Shown here in pieces: positions 43,009 through 53,100 of a stretch of DNA of 64,000 nucleotides. A model generated the notes under the pieces. That model worked only from the letters and a program-made list of their open reading frames with translations. It made no database searches and was not told where the DNA came from. Each line of letters starts with the position of its first letter. The first letter of the stretch is position 1. Made by a program: the position numbers and the translations under genes. This DNA is from Sphingosinithalassobacter tenebrarum (GTDB lineage: Bacteria > Pseudomonadota > Alphaproteobacteria > Sphingomonadales > Sphingomonadaceae): positions 2,387,001 to 2,451,000 of the forward strand of contig NZ_CP049109.1 in the NCBI RefSeq assembly GCF_011057975.1. Reading direction: 5' to 3'.

Positions 43009-43148
43009 GCGCCCCCCAATGATCGCCCGATAGCATCGCGCCACTGCGGACTGAAGGGGATCGCGCCGGCTCCCCGGAAAGCCAAAGCGGCACGCCCGCC
43101 AATCAGGATTTTCTCGACACGGGCCCCGCGCACCGGAATAGAGGCCCG

Positions 43149-44144
43149 GTGACGACGCTGACGCCCCTGCCCGATCCCGCCACCCCGCTCTCGCGCGAGA
43201 GCGCAGCGCAGGCATTCGCCGACATTCTCGACGGCAAGACGTCGGACGAAGCGGTCGCGGCGTTCCTGGTCGCGCTTTCCGAGCGCGGCGAAACCAGCAT
43301 CGAAATCGCGGAGGCCGCCCGTGCGATGCGTGCACGCCTGATCCCGATCACTGCGCCCGCAGGCGCGATCGACGTCTGCGGGACGGGCGGCGACGGGCAG
43401 CATACGCTCAACGTCTCGACTGCCGTCGCGCTCGTCGTCGCGGCGTGCGGCGTGCCGGTCGCCAAGCACGGCAATCGCGCCGCCTCATCCAAATCGGGCG
43501 CGGCCGACACGCTCGAAGCGCTCGGCCTCAACCTCGATCGCGCCAGTGCGCAGGCCGAGGCGACGCTTGCGCAAATCGGCATCGCCTTCCTCTTCGCGCA
43601 GAAACACCACCCCGCGCTTGCCCGGCTCGGCCCGATCCGCAAGGCGATCGGGCGCCGCACGATCTTCAACCTGCTCGGCCCGCTCGCCAATCCCGCGCGC
43701 GTCAAACGCCAGCTGATCGGCATCGCCAGCCCCGGCTTCGCGCCCGTCTATGCGCAGGCGATCGACCAGCTGGGGTTCGAGGGCGCCGCCGTCGTCGCCG
43801 GCGAGGAAGGGCTCGACGAGCTTTCCTGCGCCGGCCCCAGTGTAATTATCCCGACCGGCAGCGTCAGCCTGCCCGATCGCATCGCGCCCGAAGACATCGG
43901 CCTGCCGCGCCACCCGCTGGCCGCGATTCGCGGCGGCGGGCCGGAGGAGAATGCGGCGGCGCTGCGCAAGCTGCTGCTCGGCGAGCCCGGCGCCTATCGC
44001 GACGCCGTCGTCCTCAACGCCGCCGCTGCGCTCGTCGTCGCGGGCCATGCCGCCGCGCTTGCCGATGGCGCTGAACAGGCTGCCGAAGCGCTCGACAACG
44101 GACTTGCAAACGCGCTGCTCAACTGCTGGATCGCGGCGTTATGA
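43149..44144 (+). CDS. trpD: Anthranilate phosphoribosyltransferase
   Basis: 331 residues from GTG 43149. PRPP-binding glycine motif GTGGDG, the lysine/asparagine block [22 protein letters not shown], and the C-terminal helix are all present. It attaches anthranilate to phosphoribosyl pyrophosphate, the second step of tryptophan synthesis. It overlaps trpC by four bases (ATGA). It is separated from trpG by an insertion of about 4.3 kb, so its own promoter must lie in the 140 bases shared with the divergent SDR gene. Confidence 0.96.
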   Translation: MTTLTPLPDPATPLSRESAAQAFADILDGKTSDEAVAAFLVALSERGETSIEIAEAARAMRARLIPITAPAGAIDVCGTGGDGQHTLNVSTAVALVVAACGVPVAKHGNRAASSKSGAADTLEALGLNLDRASAQAEATLAQIGIAFLFAQKHHPALARLGPIRKAIGRRTIFNLLGPLANPARVKRQLIGIASPGFAPVYAQAIDQLGFEGAAVVAGEEGLDELSCAGPSVIIPTGSVSLPDRIAPEDIGLPRHPLAAIRGGGPEENAAALRKLLLGEPGAYRDAVVLNAAAALVVAGHAAALADGAEQAAEALDNGLANALLNCWIAAL

Positions 44145-44929
44145 GTACGATGCTCGACCGGATTCTCGAAGCCAAGCGCGAGGAAGTTGCCGCGCGCAAG
44201 GCCGTCACCACCTCGTCCGAACTCGCCGAGCGCATCGCCGCGCAGACGCCGCCGCGCGGCTTCCGTGCAGCGCTCGACGCCAAGGTCGCGGCGGGCGGCT
44301 ATGGCCTGATCGCCGAAGTCAAGAAAGCCAGCCCGTCCAAGGGGTTGATCCGCGAATCTTTCAATCCGCCCGAACATGCGCGCGCCTATGCGGCGGGCGG
44401 CGCGGCCTGCCTCTCGGTGCTTACGGACGAGCGTTGGTTCCAGGGCCATGACCAGTTCCTGATGCTCGCCCGCGCCGCGTGCGAGCTGCCGGTGCTGCGC
44501 AAGGATTTCAACATCGACCCCTGGCAGGTGACGGAGGCCCGCGCGATCGGCGCCGACGCGATCCTGATCATCGTCGCCGCGCTCGAGGACGGGCAGATGG
44601 CCGAAATCGAAGCCGAAGCGATCGCGCAGGGCATGGACGTGCTGGTCGAAGTCCATGACGAGGCAGAGCTCGACCGGGCATTGGCGCTAAAATCACGACT
44701 GATCGGCGTAAATAACCGCAATCTCAAAGACTTCTCGGTATCCTTTGAGCGCACCTATGAACTCGTCGGCAAGGCGCCCCAGGGCTGCACCTTCGTTGCG
44801 GAAAGCGGCCTTTCGGGCCGCGCCGATCTCGACGCGATGGCCGGTCACGGCGTCCATTGCTTCCTGATCGGCGAATCGCTGATGCGCCAGGATGACGTCG
44901 CGGCGGCGACGCGGGCATTGCTCGCCTGA
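44141..44929 (+). CDS. trpC: Indole-3-glycerol phosphate synthase
   Basis: 262 residues, a single-domain TIM barrel. The conserved [10 protein letters not shown] block (catalytic lysine) is at about 61-70, followed by VLRKDF (about 119-124), then [11 protein letters not shown] and [12 protein letters not shown]. It makes indole-3-glycerol phosphate from CdRP. Not fused to TrpF. Start at ATG 44141 overlaps trpD. An inverted repeat follows before moaC. Confidence 0.96.
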   Translation: MSTMLDRILEAKREEVAARKAVTTSSELAERIAAQTPPRGFRAALDAKVAAGGYGLIAEVKKASPSKGLIRESFNPPEHARAYAAGGAACLSVLTDERWFQGHDQFLMLARAACELPVLRKDFNIDPWQVTEARAIGADAILIIVAALEDGQMAEIEAEAIAQGMDVLVEVHDEAELDRALALKSRLIGVNNRNLKDFSVSFERTYELVGKAPQGCTFVAESGLSGRADLDAMAGHGVHCFLIGESLMRQDDVAAATRALLA

Positions 44930-44939
44930 TCCGTACCCC

Positions 44940-45010
44940 CCGTTCGTCCCGAGCGAAGTCGAGGAACAGCCACCACACCAACGTGTCTCGACTTCGCTCG
45001 ACACGAACGG
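44940..45010. repeat. REP-like inverted repeat between trpC and moaC
   Basis: Arm 44940-44963 (CCGTTCGTCCCGAGCGAAG, then TCGAG) matches the reverse complement of arm 44987-45010 at 22 of 24 bases, with about 23 bases between. The TTCGTGTCGAGCGAAGTCGAG core is a sequence I know as dispersed in sphingomonad genomes. It can fold into a long hairpin at the end of the trp transcript. Confidence 0.85.
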
Positions 45011-45027
45011 ATAGGGTGGGCGCTACG

Positions 45028-45507
45028 ATGACCAACCTGACCCATCTCGATGAAACCGGCGCCGCGCAGATGGTCGACGTCGCCGGCAAGCCCGTCACCG
45101 CCCGCCGCGCCATCGCCACCGGCCGTATCACCATGTCGCGCGAAGCCGCCGCCGCGATCCGCGAGGGCAGCGTCAAGAAGGGCGACGTCCTCGCCGTCGC
45201 GCGCGTCGCCGGGATCATGGCGGCGAAGAAGACCGCCGAGCTCATCCCGCTCTGCCACCCGCTGCCGCTCACCAAGGTGACGATCGACCTCGAACCCGAC
45301 GAAACCGGTGTCACCGCCACCGCCACCGCCGCGACCGACGGCAAGACCGGCGTCGAAATGGAAGCGCTGACCGCCGTCTCGACAACCCTGCTGACCATCT
45401 ACGACATGGCAAAGGCAATCGATAAGGCCATGAAAATAAGTGATATTCATTTGCTGAAAAAGACCGGCGGCAAATCGGGCGACTGGAAAGCGGCGACCGA
45501 CGACTGA
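45028..45507 (+). CDS. moaC: Cyclic pyranopterin monophosphate synthase MoaC
   Basis: 159 residues from ATG 45028. Family features are [66 protein letters not shown], and [24 protein letters not shown] with catalytic Lys/Asp. It converts the GTP-derived 3',8-cyclo-dihydro-GTP into cyclic pyranopterin, an early step in molybdenum cofactor synthesis. moeA, which inserts the metal at the end of the same pathway, lies 2 kb downstream. Standard length. Confidence 0.96.
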   Translation: MTNLTHLDETGAAQMVDVAGKPVTARRAIATGRITMSREAAAAIREGSVKKGDVLAVARVAGIMAAKKTAELIPLCHPLPLTKVTIDLEPDETGVTATATAATDGKTGVEMEALTAVSTTLLTIYDMAKAIDKAMKISDIHLLKKTGGKSGDWKAATDD

Positions 45508-45513
45508 CCACCC

Positions 45514-45966
45514 ATGATGGATACGGCGGCACTCCAGACCTATCTCCACCAACAGATCCCGCTATCGGCTGCGATGCAGGTGACGGTGCACGCGGCGAAC
45601 CCGCAAGCGGTCACCCTGGCCGCACCCCTTGCCCCCAATATCAACCATAAGCACACTGTCTTCGGCGGCAGCGCCTCGGCGCTCGCGATCCTTTCGGCTT
45701 GGTCGGTGATCCATCTCCGGCTCCTTGCCGAGGGCTTGCCCGGCGAAATCGTCATCCAGTCGAACGAAATCGCCTATGACAAGCCGATCCGCGGAACCTT
45801 CGAAGCCACCGGCACGCTCGCCGACGCCGCCTGGCCGATCTTCCGCAAAACGCTCGAACGCCGCGGCCTGGCCCGGATCGAAGCAAGCGCGCGGCTCACC
45901 TGCGACGGCGAGCCGGTCGGCAGTCTCACCGGCCGCTTCGTCGCCTTCCTGCGCACGGCGGAATAG
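45514..45966 (+). CDS. YiiD C-terminal-type hot-dog thioesterase
   Basis: 150 residues with a hot-dog fold. Core motif NINHKHTVFGGSASALAILSAWSVIH at about 44-69 is the thioesterase active-site helix of the YiiD C-terminal family; a strand block (GEIVIQSNEIAYDKPIRGTFEATG) follows. In E. coli this domain is fused to a GNAT domain, but here it stands alone. It probably hydrolyses acyl-CoA or acyl-ACP. It lies six bases after moaC, so both are co-transcribed. Confidence 0.8.
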   Translation: MMDTAALQTYLHQQIPLSAAMQVTVHAANPQAVTLAAPLAPNINHKHTVFGGSASALAILSAWSVIHLRLLAEGLPGEIVIQSNEIAYDKPIRGTFEATGTLADAAWPIFRKTLERRGLARIEASARLTCDGEPVGSLTGRFVAFLRTAE

Positions 45967-45980
45967 CCGCTCGCTTACCT

Positions 45981-46107
45981 CCGTCGCCCCTGCGCAGGCC
46001 GGGGCCTATCGCTATAAGTTACCGGCTGACACATTCAGTTCGCGTTGCGTGTCATATGTTCTGTGAAACGGTACAGGCATGGGCCCCTGCCTGCGCAGGG
46101 GCGACGG
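45981..46107. repeat. Long inverted repeat after the thioesterase gene
   Basis: Arm 45981-46007 (CCGTCGCCCCTGCGCAGGCC, then GGGGCCT) matches the reverse complement of arm 46081-46107 at 25 of 27 bases, with about 73 bases between that contain no gene. The sequence (CCCCTGCGCAGG) is a sphingomonad-type dispersed element and could fold into a long hairpin that ends the moaC transcript. Confidence 0.85.
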
Positions 46108-46509
46108 AAGAATTGGCTCAGAGCCGGCCAGATAAGCGCCGGGCATCGCGCTCCGCCCAACACTACCGGCATTCGGGCGTAATGACGCCGCCCACAATGT
46201 CGTCATCCCGGGATCGTCTCGGGCTCCGGCTTCTTCTGCCTTTCAACAGCCGCAGAAAGGAAGCTGCCCCCCCGGCTCAAGGCCGGGGTGGCGGGATGGT
46301 CGTGCGAAAGGAAGAGTTCCGATCCCGCCAATCGTGCAACGCCAACTCCTTGCGGATGCACCGCAATTCACGACGACATACGCCAACAACCCCGCGCATC
46401 GCGCCCGATCGACAGCTCACCCCTTGCCGCGCACCCGATTCCGCGTGAAACCGATCCCACCCCCACGGGTTAATCGCGCGCAATAATGCGCTGACAGCGG
46501 AGCGTTCGA
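46108..46509. other. Non-coding stretch with a further repeat-type hairpin
   Basis: No gene visible. A CCCCGGC-TCAAG-GCCGGGG hairpin is at 46270-46288, inside a patch of dispersed-repeat character (CGTCATCCCGG near 46199, GCGGGATGGTCGTG near 46291). The promoter of the small lipoprotein lies toward 46509. Confidence 0.55.
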
Positions 46510-46644
46510 ATGAAAAAATCTCTCATCGCCTTCACCCTGCTTGCGGCCTTCGCCACCTCGGGCTGCGTTGCCGTAGCCGCCGGTGTCGCCGGCGCGGGCG
46601 CTGTGGCGTGCACCGAAAAGGAAATCGACTGCCCGGTCGACTGA
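46510..46644 (+). CDS. Small lipoprotein (44 residues)
   Basis: ATG 46510 to TGA 46644. The peptide has a basic start (MKKSLIAFTLLAAFATSGC), a lipobox TSGC with lipid-modified Cys19, then VAVAAGVAGAGAVACTEKE and a short end CPVD with two further cysteines. The processed protein would be only 26 residues. Similar tiny lipoproteins are often annotated as entericidin-like or hypothetical. I know no function. Position right upstream of the convergent tag gene. Confidence 0.7.
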   Translation: MKKSLIAFTLLAAFATSGCVAVAAGVAGAGAVACTEKEIDCPVD

Positions 46645-46662
46645 TCCGGCCGAACTTCGGCG

Positions 46663-47229
46663 TCAGGCCGCCACCGCCTGACGCCGGAAACACTCGGGCG
46701 CGTGATCATTGACCATCCCCACCGCCTGCATCCAGGCATAGACGATCACCGGTCCGACGAATTTGAACCCGCGCGCCTTGAGCGCCTTTGACATCGCCTC
46801 GGATGTCGCGGTCTTCGTCGGAATGTCGCGCCCGCCACTATCCACCGGCGCGCCGCCCGCCAGTTCCCAGGCCCAGACGCCGAAGTCCTCGCCGCTCCCG
46901 ACCATGTCGCACAAGATGCGTGCCGCGCCGATCGTCGCTTCGATCTTGGCGCGCGAACGGATGATCCCCTCATCCGCCATCAGCCGCGCGATATCCTCCG
47001 GCCCGAAGGCCGCGACCTTCACCGGATCGAACCCGGCGAAAGCCCGCCGAAACCCTTCGCGGCGATGCAATATCGTGCGCCAGCTCAGCCCCGCCTGAAA
47101 CCCCTCAAGCATCAGCATTTCCCAGAGCAGCCGCGAATCGCGCACGGGAACGCCCCATTCGCGGTCATGATAGGTCGTCATCAAGGCATCGCCTTCCGCC
47201 CAGCGGCATCGCACTACATCGCCTGTCAT
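46663..47229 (-). CDS. tag: DNA-3-methyladenine glycosylase I
   Basis: 188 residues from ATG 47229 (a longer frame is not supported; GAGGGCGAA lies before this ATG). The family zinc site is complete: Cys8 (VRCRW), His21 (YHDREWG) and His176/Cys180 (NDHAPECF). The base-binding core is LWEMLMLEGFQAGLSWRTIL and DEGIIRSRAKIEATIGAARIL. It excises 3-methyladenine from alkylated DNA. Being on the strand opposite to moeA, the two share a 257-base region holding both promoters. Confidence 0.95.
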   Translation of the reverse strand: MTGDVVRCRWAEGDALMTTYHDREWGVPVRDSRLLWEMLMLEGFQAGLSWRTILHRREGFRRAFAGFDPVKVAAFGPEDIARLMADEGIIRSRAKIEATIGAARILCDMVGSGEDFGVWAWELAGGAPVDSGGRDIPTKTATSEAMSKALKARGFKFVGPVIVYAWMQAVGMVNDHAPECFRRQAVAA

Positions 47230-47392
47230 TTCGCCCTCGGAACCGAATCGAACGCTGTCGAACATATCAGGAACACAATCCCGGGTCTCCAACAATCGAC
47301 CCGGCAAGTTTCCGCTGTCCTACACCCCGCCCCCTATGGCAGGACCGCCGGCATGACACCGCACCACTCCGCATCCGGCATATCCCGTCCCC

Positions 47393-47422
47393 ACGCTCTC
47401 GCGCGCGCTCGCGCGGGAGCGT
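47393..47422. other. Long GC hairpin in the moeA leader
   Basis: Thirteen-base-pair stem with one T-G wobble and a CGCT loop, formed by alternating C and G. It lies 65 bases upstream of moeA. It may affect RNA folding or act as a barrier; no known riboswitch motif is recognisable here. Confidence 0.6.
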
Positions 47423-47486
47423 GCGCGCGCATGTTACGTCACGACTCAGTGCGACCTTCCGACGCGTTTCCGCGAGTTTCGCCGCA

Positions 47487-48677
47487 ATGACAGTACAACC
47501 GCTTCTCCCGGTCGAAGATGCCTTTGCCCGCCTCATCGCGCTCGCCCGACCGCTTCCCGGCGAAACCGTTGCGCTGGCACAGGCCGCCGGCCGGTGGGCG
47601 GCCGAAGACATCGCGGCGCGGCGTACCCAGCCCGTCACCGATCTGTCGGCGATGGACGGCTATGCGATCCGCTTTGCCGACCTGCCCGGCCCCTGGGAAG
47701 TGATCGGCGAAAGCGCGGCGGGAAGCCGCTTCGTCGGCGACGTCGCCGCGGGCCAGGCGGTGCGGATCTTCACCGGTGCCGCGATGCCGCCGGGCGCCGA
47801 TTGCGTATTGGTCCAGGAAGAGGCGCTGCGCGACGACGCTTGGCTGCGGCTCGCCGGCGAAGGCCCCGGCCATGTCGGGCGCAACGTTCGCAGGCGCGGG
47901 CTCGATTTTGCCGAAGGGGAAACACTGATCGCCGCGGGCGAGCGGCTGACGCCGGCGCGGCTCGCGCTGGCGGGCGTCGCGGGGCTCGGCGACGTGCCGG
48001 TGCGCCGCCGCGTGCGCGTCGCCATCGCCGCGACCGGCGACGAACTGGTTGCGCCCGGGATGCCGGTCCGCGCCGATCAGTTGCCCGAAACCAACCGGCT
48101 GATGATCGCCGCGCAGCTGGCCGGGTTACCCGTGGAGATCGTCGATCTGGGCATCCTGCCCGACGATCCGGCGCGGCTCGAATCCGCGTTTTCCGCGCTT
48201 GACGCCGATCTGCTCGTCACGTCGGGCGGCGCATCGGTCGGCGATCATGATCTGGTACGGCCGGCGCTGGAGGCAGTCGGGGCGCGAATGGACTTCTGGC
48301 GCATTGCGCTTCGGCCGGGCAAGCCGATGATGGCGGGCACGCTGGGCGACGCGGTCGTTATCGGCCTTCCGGGCAATCCGGTATCCGCCTTCGTCACGAC
48401 AATGCTGTTCGTCCGGCCGGCGGTCTGCGCGATGGCCGGCGCGGCCGATCCGCAACCGCCCACGCGCCCGGCGGTCCTCGGCGAACCGCTGGCCGCCAAC
48501 GGGCCGCGTACCGACTATATGCGCGCGCAGCTTGTCGACGGCCGCGTTCACGTCGCCGACACTCAGGACAGCTCGATGCTGCGCACCCTCGCGCGCGCCG
48601 ACTGCCTTGTCGTGCGGCCGCCGCATGCGCCCGAGGCGGCGGAAGGCGAGACAGTGACGATCCTCGGCCTTGCTTGA
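47487..48677 (+). CDS. moeA: Molybdopterin molybdenumtransferase MoeA
   Basis: 396 residues from ATG 47487. Characteristic blocks are TQPVTDLSAMDGYAIRFADL, FTGAAMPPGADCVLVQEEAL, TSGGASVGDHDLV (MoCF-type), KPGKP-like (RPGKPMMAGTLGDAVVIGLPGNPVSAFV) and a C-terminal domain IV. It inserts molybdate into molybdopterin-AMP to form the Mo-cofactor. With moaC nearby this indicates a cofactor cluster, although the other moa genes are not in the window. The end runs into the lexA promoter. Confidence 0.96.
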   Translation: MTVQPLLPVEDAFARLIALARPLPGETVALAQAAGRWAAEDIAARRTQPVTDLSAMDGYAIRFADLPGPWEVIGESAAGSRFVGDVAAGQAVRIFTGAAMPPGADCVLVQEEALRDDAWLRLAGEGPGHVGRNVRRRGLDFAEGETLIAAGERLTPARLALAGVAGLGDVPVRRRVRVAIAATGDELVAPGMPVRADQLPETNRLMIAAQLAGLPVEIVDLGILPDDPARLESAFSALDADLLVTSGGASVGDHDLVRPALEAVGARMDFWRIALRPGKPMMAGTLGDAVVIGLPGNPVSAFVTTMLFVRPAVCAMAGAADPQPPTRPAVLGEPLAANGPRTDYMRAQLVDGRVHVADTQDSSMLRTLARADCLVVRPPHAPEAAEGETVTILGLA

Positions 48678-48716
48678 CAGCATGCGGAACATTGCATAAA
48701 CGTTCCGCGTCTGTTC
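48674..48716 (+). promoter_or_regulatory. lexA promoter with SOS box
   Basis: TTGACA (48674-48679) lies 17 bases before a TAAACG -10-like element (48697-48702). The alphaproteobacterial LexA box GTTC-N7-GTTC is perfect at 48702-48716. The -35 element overlaps the moeA stop codon. This site lets LexA repress its own gene, as expected. Confidence 0.85.
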
Positions 48717-48734
48717 CCAATGAGGGCCGCGGAA

Positions 48735-49427
48735 ATGCTTACCAAGAAGCAGCACGAACTCATCTGTTTCATCGCCGACCGGCTTGAGGAAAGCGGCGTT
48801 TCGCCTTCGTTCGAGGAAATGAAGGATGCGCTCGACCTGAAGTCGAAGTCCGGCGTCCACCGGCTGATTTCCGCGCTGGAAGAGCGCGGCTTTCTCCGCC
48901 GCCTTCCCAATCGCGCGCGTGCGCTGGAGGTGCTGCGCATGCCCGAACGCGCGGAGACGGCGAAGAAGCCGGTCGCGGCCCCCACCATCGGCGGCAAGGC
49001 GCTCGGCGCGGCGGCGCCCGCGCGGTCGCTGCCCCAGCCCGCCAACGACGTGATCGAAGTGCCGCTGCACGGCCGCATCGCCGCGGGTACGCCGATCGAG
49101 GCACTTGAAGGGACCGAGATCCTGCCCGTCCCCGCCGCGCTGCTCGGTCCGGGCGATCATTACGCGCTCGAAGTGGCCGGCGATTCGATGGTCGAGGCCG
49201 GGATTTTCGACGGTGACTATGCGCTGATCCGCCGTGCCGAGGATGCCCGCGACGGCGAGATCGTCGTGGCGCTGATCGACGATGCCGAAGCGACGCTCAA
49301 ATATTTCCGGCGCGAAGGCGGCATGGTCCGCCTCGATCCGGCCAATCGCAGCTATGATCCCCAGCGCTATCGCCCCGATCAGGTGCGCGTGCAGGGGCGT
49401 CTCGCCGGGCTGCTGCGCCGCTATTGA
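48735..49427 (+). CDS. lexA: SOS repressor LexA
   Basis: 230 residues from ATG 48735 ([13 protein letters not shown], the family start; an ATG five codons earlier is possible). The N-terminal winged helix reads [30 protein letters not shown]. The linker is long, as usual in alphaproteobacteria. The cleavage site is Ala117-Gly118 (RIAAGTP). The catalytic dyad is Ser151 (AGDSMVEAG) and Lys189 (TLKYF). RecA-stimulated self-cleavage induces the SOS regulon. Its own SOS box lies just upstream. It overlaps the convergent comEC gene by seven bases. Confidence 0.96.
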   Translation: MLTKKQHELICFIADRLEESGVSPSFEEMKDALDLKSKSGVHRLISALEERGFLRRLPNRARALEVLRMPERAETAKKPVAAPTIGGKALGAAAPARSLPQPANDVIEVPLHGRIAAGTPIEALEGTEILPVPAALLGPGDHYALEVAGDSMVEAGIFDGDYALIRRAEDARDGEIVVALIDDAEATLKYFRREGGMVRLDPANRSYDPQRYRPDQVRVQGRLAGLLRRY

Positions 49428-51604
49428 GGCGGGGGTGACGCGCCGCCCGACGGCGACGTTCGGCGCGGCTTTGGTCGCGCCGCGACGACCCAGGGATGCG
49501 CGTCGCCGGGCAGCAAAACGGTGCGCCTGGTCGGTGGGTTGCGCAGCGTGAGCGCCAGGCCGCCGGTCTGGCGGAGCAGCGCCGGGTCGGCTTTTAGCCA
49601 GCGTGGCGCACAGGCTTCGGGCAGGCGCCGGTCGGAAACGAAGATGTCGACCGAGCTGCACAATGCGATCAGCTCGGGATAGGGCACGAAATGATCGGTG
49701 CGTGTCGCCGCCACGCGCCAGTCGCGCCCGCCGCTGGCGATGTCGGTGACGCAGATATCCTTGCTGCACCGCGCGCCCGGCTGGTCGGCAAGCGTCGCGA
49801 GTTCCTGCTCGCTTCCGGCGGTCTCGCCGAACATCGCCCGGGTATAGTCGCCCGCTCGCCCGCGCAGCAGCGCGAAGCGGCCATCGGGCAGCCGGAGTGC
49901 CATATGCTTGCCTTGGCCGCCGATGATGATGTCGGGCGCCGGTGTCGCCACTGCCCACGCTACCCCGCCGGCAATGGCGATCAGCCCGGCGAACCGTACC
50001 CGCGTCCGCCACAGCGCCAGCCAGAGGCCGCCTGCGACCATTGCGACAAAGGCACCTCTGGCCATTGTCGGCAGGCTCGCGACCGAGCCGGGCGCGTTCG
50101 CGGTGGCGTGCGCCAGCGCGAGCAACGCGTCGAGCGCCAGCCCGGTCAGCCACCAGAACGGGGCGCCGAGGCCGACGACATCGAACAGAAGCGCGAGCGC
50201 TTCGAGCGGCATGACGACGAAAGTGGTCAGCGGGATCGCAACGACATTGGCAAGCGCGCCGTAGATTCCGGCTTTGTGGAAATGAAACAGCGCAATCGGC
50301 ATCAGCGCCACTTCGACCACCAGCCCCGTCAGCAGCAGCGATGCGAGGATTCGTGCCGCCCGTCGCCACCAGGCCTCTTCTCGTCGGGCGATCCAGCGCC
50401 GCACCAGCGCGCTTTCATGCAGCGCCACGATTGCCGTGACCGCGGCGAAACTCAGCTGAAAACTGGGTCCGGCAAGCGATTCGGGCCACAGCAGGAGCAC
50501 GATCAGCGCACCCGCCGCGATCAGCCGCAGCGTGATCGCCTCCCGCCCCAGCGCCATCGCCAGCAGCACAAGCAGCGCGGCCGCGCAGCTCCGCACGGTC
50601 GGTACCTGTGCTCCAGTGAGTATCGTATAGCCGATCGCGGCAAGCGCCCCGGCGCCGGCGGCCACCAGCGGCAGGCGCACCCGCAGCGCAAGCCAGGGGC
50701 TGAGCGCCAGCGCCCTGAGCACCAGCAGCATCGTCGCGCCGGTAACCGCGGTGACGTGGAGCCCGCTGATCGACAGCAGATGCGCCAGGCCCGATCGCCG
50801 CATCGCTTCGGCATCGCCATCCGAAATCCCGCCGCGATCTCCGGTCGCGAGCGTTGCGGCGATCGCCCCCGCCCCGCCGTCGAGTCGACTGCGCACATGA
50901 TCCGCAAGGCGATGTCGCATCTCGCCCCGGTTCGGCCCGCGCGCGATCACTTCGACCGGGTCGAAGGCACGTCCGGTGGCGCCCAGTCCTTCGAACCAGG
51001 CGACGCGGGAGAAATCATAAGCGCCCGGAACCATCGCGGGCGGCGGCGGCATCAACCAGCTACGCAGCTTGAGGCTGGCACCGCGTACCGTGCCGTCGGG
51101 CAGATCCTTCTCGGCGATGTTGACGCGCACCTTGGGCGGCAGGCGCGGCTGCGGATCGGTGGCGAGCGTGACGCGGAGGAGTTCGCGAGCCGGCAGCGGT
51201 TCGACTTCGACGATTTCGCCGGTCAGCGTGAACACACCCGGCCAGGTCAGCACCGGCGCGGCCACGCGCTCGGCGCGCCACCAGATCAGCCCGCACCCCA
51301 GTGCAACCAGCGCCGCTCCGACCGCCAGCCCGCGCACCGCCCTCCCCGGGCCGGCGAGCGCAGTGGCGAACAGCGCCGTCGCGATCGCGGCGAAGATCAA
51401 TGCCCACCATTGCTCCGGGCGCGCCAGCGCGAACCAGGCGGCGATGCCGCTGCCCAGCAGCACGGGAATCCACAGCGGAAGCTGGTCGCGCTCGGCCTCG
51501 AGCCATCGCTCGATGCCGCTATGAATCCATCGCAATGCCGATCGCGCCGCGATTTGAAGCGGCGGAAAGCCCGTGCTAGGGGCGTGCCCGGCTGAACTGG
51601 CCAT
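49421..51604 (-). CDS. comEC: ComEC/Rec2 family DNA-uptake channel protein
   Basis: 727 residues from ATG 51604 (a 46-codon longer frame is less likely). It has an N-terminal DUF4131-type segment, a central Competence domain with many helices ([23 protein letters not shown], the conserved SGLH block, and [10 protein letters not shown]), and a C-terminal region that lacks the HxHxDH zinc motif of the beta-lactamase-like nuclease. It forms the inner-membrane channel for single-stranded DNA during natural transformation. Other competence genes are not in the window, but ComEC is usually solitary in this order. Divergent from gltX, with a short shared promoter. Confidence 0.9.
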   Translation of the reverse strand: MASSAGHAPSTGFPPLQIAARSALRWIHSGIERWLEAERDQLPLWIPVLLGSGIAAWFALARPEQWWALIFAAIATALFATALAGPGRAVRGLAVGAALVALGCGLIWWRAERVAAPVLTWPGVFTLTGEIVEVEPLPARELLRVTLATDPQPRLPPKVRVNIAEKDLPDGTVRGASLKLRSWLMPPPPAMVPGAYDFSRVAWFEGLGATGRAFDPVEVIARGPNRGEMRHRLADHVRSRLDGGAGAIAATLATGDRGGISDGDAEAMRRSGLAHLLSISGLHVTAVTGATMLLVLRALALSPWLALRVRLPLVAAGAGALAAIGYTILTGAQVPTVRSCAAALLVLLAMALGREAITLRLIAAGALIVLLLWPESLAGPSFQLSFAAVTAIVALHESALVRRWIARREEAWWRRAARILASLLLTGLVVEVALMPIALFHFHKAGIYGALANVVAIPLTTFVVMPLEALALLFDVVGLGAPFWWLTGLALDALLALAHATANAPGSVASLPTMARGAFVAMVAGGLWLALWRTRVRFAGLIAIAGGVAWAVATPAPDIIIGGQGKHMALRLPDGRFALLRGRAGDYTRAMFGETAGSEQELATLADQPGARCSKDICVTDIASGGRDWRVAATRTDHFVPYPELIALCSSVDIFVSDRRLPEACAPRWLKADPALLRQTGGLALTLRNPPTRRTVLLPGDAHPWVVAARPKPRRTSPSGGASPPPQ

Positions 51605-51632
51605 CAATTTTTCTGTCTGGGAGCAAGCGCGG

Positions 51633-53084
51633 TTGGGCGCAAGGTCTGAAACCGGCGGGACGCCGGGCGAGGTGGTGACTCGATTTGCCCCTTCGCCCAC
51701 CGGGTTCCTGCATATCGGCGGCGCGCGTACCGCGCTGTTCAATTATCTCTTTGCCCGCCATCACGGCGGCAAATTCCTGCTGCGTATCGAAGACACCGAT
51801 CGCGCCCGCTCGACCGATGCGGCGATCGAAGCGATTTTCGACGGGCTGCGCTGGCTTGGGCTCGAAAGCGACGAGGAACCCGTGTTCCAGTTCTCGCGCC
51901 AGGCCCGCCACGCCGAAGTGGCGCATAAGCTGCTCGCCGCCGGTCACGCCTATAAATGCTTCGCGACCGCCGAAGAGCTTGCCGAGCTGCGCGAAAGCCA
52001 GCGCGCGGCGGGCAAGCCCATCCGCTATGACGGCCGCTGGCGCGACCGCGATCCGGCCGAAGGCGGCGACAAGCCGTTCGTGGTCCGGCTTAAGGCGCCG
52101 CGCGAAGGCGCCGTCACCATCGCCGATCAGGTGCAGGGCGACGTCACCGTGCAGAACAGCGAAATCGACGATTTCGTGCTGCTCCGTTCGGACGGCACGC
52201 CGACCTACATGCTTGCGGTGGTGGTTGACGACAATGATATGGGTGTGACGCACGTTATTCGCGGCGACGATCATCTGAACAATGCCTTTCGCCAGCTTCC
52301 CATCTATCGGGCGATGCGGGCGATCGAAGGCGGCTGGACCGATCCGGTCTATGCCCATGTGCCGCTGATCCACGGCGCGGACGGTGCGAAGCTGTCGAAA
52401 CGCCACGGTGCGCTCGGGGTCGATGCGTATCGCGACGAACTCGGGCTGCTGCCTGAAGCAGTCTCCAACTATCTGCTCCGCCTCGGCTGGGGTCATGGCG
52501 ACGCGGAGATCATCAGTCGCGAGCAGGCAGTCGAATGGTTCACGCTCGAAGGCGTCGGCAGATCACCAGCACGGTTCGATTTGAAGAAGCTGGAGAACCT
52601 GAACGGTCATTATATTCGCGAGGCCGATGATTCCCGCCTCGCGGATCTGGTGGCGGAGCGGCTCCCCTTCGCGCCCTCGGATTCGGACCTGGATTTGCTG
52701 CGGCGCGGCATGGCGGTGCTCAAGGTGCGGGCAGCCAATCTGCTGGAACTTGCTGAAGGCGCCATGTTCCTTTTTCGCAAGCGCCCACTGGAATTGGACG
52801 AAGCGGCGACGGCTCTGCTAAAGGGCGATGCGCCTACTTTGCTGGCCCGGGTACACGCGGCGCTTGACGCCGCTGCTTCCTGGGATACGGAGGTTCTCGA
52901 AACGGCGGTACGTCAGGTCGCCGAAGATGCCGGAGTGAAGCTGGGCGCGGTTGCTCAGCCGCTGCGCGCCGCGCTTACCGGGCGGCGTACATCGCCCGGC
53001 ATCTTCGATGTCCTAGTACTGCTTGGCCGTGAGGAAAGCCTGGGACGACTCGCTGATCAGATGTCCGCCCCGGCCGAAGGTTGA
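51633..53084 (+). CDS. gltX: Glutamyl-tRNA synthetase
   Basis: 483 residues if started at TTG 51633, which has GGGAG nine bases upstream; a later GTG ([11 protein letters not shown], about 51672-51675) is the other candidate. Class I signatures: [22 protein letters not shown] (HIGH-type HIGG) and [13 protein letters not shown] (KMSKS-type). The C-terminal anticodon-binding helices (from about 320) are complete. It charges tRNA-Glu; in alphaproteobacteria it often also mischarges tRNA-Gln for GatCAB. gltA follows directly. Confidence 0.94.
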   Translation: MGARSETGGTPGEVVTRFAPSPTGFLHIGGARTALFNYLFARHHGGKFLLRIEDTDRARSTDAAIEAIFDGLRWLGLESDEEPVFQFSRQARHAEVAHKLLAAGHAYKCFATAEELAELRESQRAAGKPIRYDGRWRDRDPAEGGDKPFVVRLKAPREGAVTIADQVQGDVTVQNSEIDDFVLLRSDGTPTYMLAVVVDDNDMGVTHVIRGDDHLNNAFRQLPIYRAMRAIEGGWTDPVYAHVPLIHGADGAKLSKRHGALGVDAYRDELGLLPEAVSNYLLRLGWGHGDAEIISREQAVEWFTLEGVGRSPARFDLKKLENLNGHYIREADDSRLADLVAERLPFAPSDSDLDLLRRGMAVLKVRAANLLELAEGAMFLFRKRPLELDEAATALLKGDAPTLLARVHAALDAAASWDTEVLETAVRQVAEDAGVKLGAVAQPLRAALTGRRTSPGIFDVLVLLGREESLGRLADQMSAPAEG

Positions 53085-53100
53085 ACGAAAGGATGTATGC

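Noticed and set aside
48126-51595. Overlapping long frames (747 codons minus, 634 codons plus) around moeA, lexA and comEC
   Set aside because: Both are shadows of genes that carry all their expected motifs.
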